NCBI GenBank assembly: GCA_938001995.1
Contig: CALLAV010000101.1
Span: 1 to 15,826, forward strand
DNA from: an uncultured Amylibacter sp.
GTDB lineage: Bacteria; Pseudomonadota; Alphaproteobacteria; Rhodobacterales; Rhodobacteraceae
Direction of reading: 5' to 3'
DNA length: 15,826 nt
The notes below the pieces were generated by a model. It was not told the origin of the DNA and made no database searches. It worked only from the letters and a program-made list of their open reading frames with translations. The position numbers and the translations under genes were made by a program. Position 1 is the stretch's first letter, and each line of letters opens with the position of its first letter. Positions 14,463-15,826 of the stretch are shown one piece after another.

Positions 14463-15065
14463 ATGAATCTTCTGCGTCAATTGGTTCTACGGCACGTGCT
14501 GATCCTTGTGGTCGCCGTGCCAATTGCTTTGGCTGCAACCAGTCCGCTGTTGGCGTGGCGGGATCCGACTTACATTCTTGCTGGCTTTTCTGGTATCGTG
14601 GCGATGGCTTTGCTGTTTGTGCAACCGCTGCTGGCGCTGGGCGTTTTACCCGGGCTCGCCTCTGTGCGCGGACGCAGGGTCCATCGTCTTTTAGGTGCAG
14701 GTTTGGCTGTGTCTGTTTTGGTGCATGTGGGGGCACTGTGGGTCACCAGCCCGCCTGATGTGCTTGATGCGCTGACATTTACGTCGCCCGCGTCGTTTTC
14801 CGTTTGGGGCGTCATCGCCATGTGGGCTGTGTTTGCCACTGCGCTGTTGGCCCTGTTTCGAAAGCGGCTGGGGCCACGATTTTGGCGGCTACTGCACGGA
14901 GCACTAACCCTTGTAATTGCAGTAGGCACAGTGATCCACGCGGTCTTGATCGAGGGCACAATGGAACCTGTGTCCAAGACCGTATTGGCAGTGTTGGTTT
15001 TGTTCACGAGCCTTTGGGCATTGTACCGAATACGGGTCTGGACGGTTTTTAAGTCACGCAGATAA
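14463..15065 (+). CDS. Ferric-reductase-like di-heme transmembrane protein
   Basis: A 200-residue inner-membrane protein with about six helices (near 9-29, 37-60, 77-95, 112-131, 145-163, 172-190). Two His pairs each spaced 14 residues, H74/H88 and H145/H159, sit in two helices, as in the ferric-reductase-like/MsrQ (YedZ) superfamily where they bind two b hemes. There is no FAD or NAD domain, so it resembles MsrQ in size and design and would depend on a separate electron donor such as quinol or flavin. Seven bases separate it from the Tat-exported gene upstream. Electron delivery to a periplasmic partner is inferred from this arrangement. The start lacks a strong ribosome site, consistent with coupling. 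Confidence 0.85.
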   Translation: MNLLRQLVLRHVLILVVAVPIALAATSPLLAWRDPTYILAGFSGIVAMALLFVQPLLALGVLPGLASVRGRRVHRLLGAGLAVSVLVHVGALWVTSPPDVLDALTFTSPASFSVWGVIAMWAVFATALLALFRKRLGPRFWRLLHGALTLVIAVGTVIHAVLIEGTMEPVSKTVLAVLVLFTSLWALYRIRVWTVFKSRR

Positions 15066-15073
15066 GCGTGACT
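15052..15073 (+). terminator. Hairpin spanning the stop codon of the cytochrome gene
   Basis: AGTCACGC (15052-15059) and GCGTGACT (15066-15073) form a perfect 8-base stem around AGATAA, which carries the stop codon. It could end the upstream transcript, but no U tract follows. An intrinsic terminator is uncertain, and the hairpin may instead protect the 3' end. Confidence 0.35.
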
Positions 15074-15075
15074 AG

Positions 15076-15273
15076 ATGGCGTTTCTGGTCGGTTCATTGC
15101 CGCGAATCGGATTGCGGTTGCTCTGAGGCCTGCGTATACCCGTTTTAACGATGCCCCATTGGGGCCGGAGAGGTGTTTCGCCAAGTGTTGACCCAAATAG
15201 GGAACGGGCGGCGAGATCGTTAAAACGCCCGCGTTGGGCGGCCTTTCCGAATGCAGAATGGAAAGGAACAGCG
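15076..15273 (+). promoter_or_regulatory. Structured leader with alternative pairings and a sequestered ribosome site
   Basis: About 200 bases without a clear gene. Visible pairings: a CCGC/GCGG hairpin (15100-15117); long-range CGTTTTAACGAT (15141-15152) with ATCGTTAAAACG (15216-15227); inside it GCCCC/GGGGC (15153-15165); CGGGCG (15205-15210) with CGCCCG (15226-15231); CGCCC (15226-15230) with GGGCG (15236-15240); and CCTTTCC (15242-15248) with GGAAAGG (15260-15266). Bases 15226-15227 take part in three mutually exclusive stems. The last hairpin buries the AAAGGA ribosome site (15262-15267) of the next gene. This is the layout of a translational switch. No cobalamin B12-box was found. A short ATG-stop frame (15076-15126) also lies here. 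Whether a ligand, protein or ion is sensed is unknown. Confidence 0.55.
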
Positions 15274-15492
15274 ATGCGATTTTCAATCTTTTTGGCAACG
15301 ATGTTTGCCGCCAGCGGCGCACAGGCGCATGTGGGTCACTTCGGTGATTTGGCGGGGCATGATCACTGGGTTGCGGCGGGCGCGATTGGGGCTGCGATTG
15401 CACTGGCTGGCTGGAACATTCTGAAGGGTAAGAAAGACAAAGACGCCGAGACCGAGGTCGAGGCGGACGAAGACGAATTGCAGGAGGTATAG
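15274..15492 (+). CDS. Small His-rich exported membrane protein (DUF6732-like)
   Basis: A 72-residue protein. A signal-like hydrophobic N-terminus ends at SGAQA (14-18), after which the mature start is His-rich (HVGHFGDLAGHDHW, H19, H22, H29, H31). A membrane helix follows at about 33-50, then a KGKKDKD patch and an acidic tail. I recall this type as DUF6732 in Rhodobacterales, function unknown. The His cluster on the outer face could bind a metal; lying before cbiX, cobalt is a reasonable guess only. I chose ATG 15274 for its signal peptide and AAAGGA 6 bases upstream. The same frame is open back to an ATG at 15151, but that part lies in the structured leader and looks non-coding. Confidence 0.75.
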   Translation: MRFSIFLATMFAASGAQAHVGHFGDLAGHDHWVAAGAIGAAIALAGWNILKGKKDKDAETEVEADEDELQEV

Positions 15493-15496
15493 GGCA

Positions 15497-15826
15497 ATGG
15501 CTGAGAAGATTGGTGTGATGATTTGCGGCCACGGCTCGCGATCCCAAGCGGCGGTGGATCAGTTTTCGGTGCTGGCGGAAAAGCTGCCTGCGATGCTACC
15601 TGATTGGCCTGTGGAATACGGGTATCTGGAATTTGCGAACCCTGTGATCCGCGATGGGCTCGACAGTTTGCGCGCGCAGGGCTGCACCAAGATTTTGGCT
15701 GTGCCTGGCATGTTGTTTGCAGCGATGCATTCCAAGAATGACATTCCGACAGTGCTGAACACCTATGCCGCCAAGCACGATATTGAAGTGTCCTATGGCC
15801 GTGAGTTGGGTGTTGATCCTAAGATG
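15497..15826 (+). CDS. cbiX: Sirohydrochlorin cobaltochelatase CbiX, 3' end outside window
   Basis: The first 110 residues of a chelatase, with the frame open to the right edge. It inserts cobalt into sirohydrochlorin (or iron, in the related SirB) at the entry to cobalamin or siroheme synthesis. Family motifs are GHGSR near 11-15 with the catalytic His, GYLEFANP (about 42-49) and VPGMLFAAMHSKNDIP (about 69-84) with the second metal-site His. The ATG at 15497 has AGGAGGT 8 bases upstream, inside the end of the small His-rich gene, and follows that stop by four bases, so the two are coupled. Cobalt is preferred over iron from family membership and the cob genes elsewhere in the window. Confidence 0.92.
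   Translation, partial: MAEKIGVMICGHGSRSQAAVDQFSVLAEKLPAMLPDWPVEYGYLEFANPVIRDGLDSLRAQGCTKILAVPGMLFAAMHSKNDIPTVLNTYAAKHDIEVSYGRELGVDPKM

Noticed and set aside
15066..15273. Cobalamin riboswitch before the His-rich gene and cbiX
   Set aside because: Only a superficial AATAGGGAA-like string and a CCCGC run match. The diagnostic B12-box and the core GGTG and CACTG elements are not present on either strand.
15151..15492. Longer start (ATG 15151) for the small His-rich protein
   Set aside because: It would add about 41 residues in front of a clear signal peptide and cover the structured leader. ATG 15274 has a ribosome site at proper spacing.
14570..15547. 325-residue frame on the minus strand across the cytochrome gene, leader and His-rich gene
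   Set aside because: Pro/Ser/Arg-rich with no motif, antisense to three well-supported features.
1..15826. Mobile element, prophage or genomic-island signature
   Set aside because: No transposase, integrase, tRNA-linked repeats or terminal inverted repeats flanking a gene block were seen; the genes are typical core and accessory metabolism of the group.

Overview
This window looks like chromosomal DNA of an alphaproteobacterium of the Rhodobacteraceae (roseobacter group). The support is the gene set and its arrangement: a TIGR02302/DUF4175-type membrane protein, a DUF1203 protein, an MJ0042-type zinc-ribbon protein divergent from ftsE, an ftsE-ftsX-acyltransferase operon, cobC and cobD with a DUF1636 protein, a short receiver-like protein behind a perfect CtrA box, and a small His-rich secreted protein in front of cbiX. 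I see no rRNA, tRNA, CRISPR, phage or insertion-sequence signature. Both ends cut through genes.

Layout, left to right. (1) 2-2425: a large Gln-rich membrane protein, cut at its N-terminus, then a small DUF1203 gene behind a hairpin. (2) 2988-4766, minus: a zinc-ribbon protein with a very long acidic linker and one C-terminal membrane helix. (3) 4948-7270, plus: ftsE, ftsX and a 1-acylglycerol-3-phosphate acyltransferase, joined by one-base stop/start overlaps. (4) 7267-10643, minus: transcription runs DUF1636 protein, cobC, cobD, then gap. gap has its own palindromic promoter region. (5) 10805-11176, plus: a degenerate receiver protein behind a CtrA box. (6) 11173-13006, minus: a secreted trypsin-like protease, preceded by a glutathionyl-hydroquinone reductase-type enzyme. 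A perfect 12-bp inverted repeat sits in the leader of the protease gene. (7) 13174-15065, plus: a compact cluster of a Tat-exported metallo-beta-lactamase-fold protein, a Tat-exported intradiol-dioxygenase-like protein and a six-helix di-heme membrane protein. (8) 15066-15826, plus: a roughly 200-nt leader rich in mutually exclusive inverted repeats whose last hairpin covers the Shine-Dalgarno sequence, then a small His-rich protein and the start of cbiX.

Functional themes. ftsEX with the acyltransferase couples envelope division control to phospholipid synthesis. cobC, cobD and cbiX belong to cobalamin synthesis: cobalt insertion and attachment of the aminopropanol arm. The Tat/heme trio has the architecture of a periplasmic redox system, with a membrane cytochrome b and exported partners. 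It is the best candidate here for an undescribed system. The leader before the His-rich protein and cbiX is the best candidate for an undescribed RNA element. Convergent genes are packed extremely tightly, with three tail-to-tail pairs separated by +1, -4 and -4 bases.
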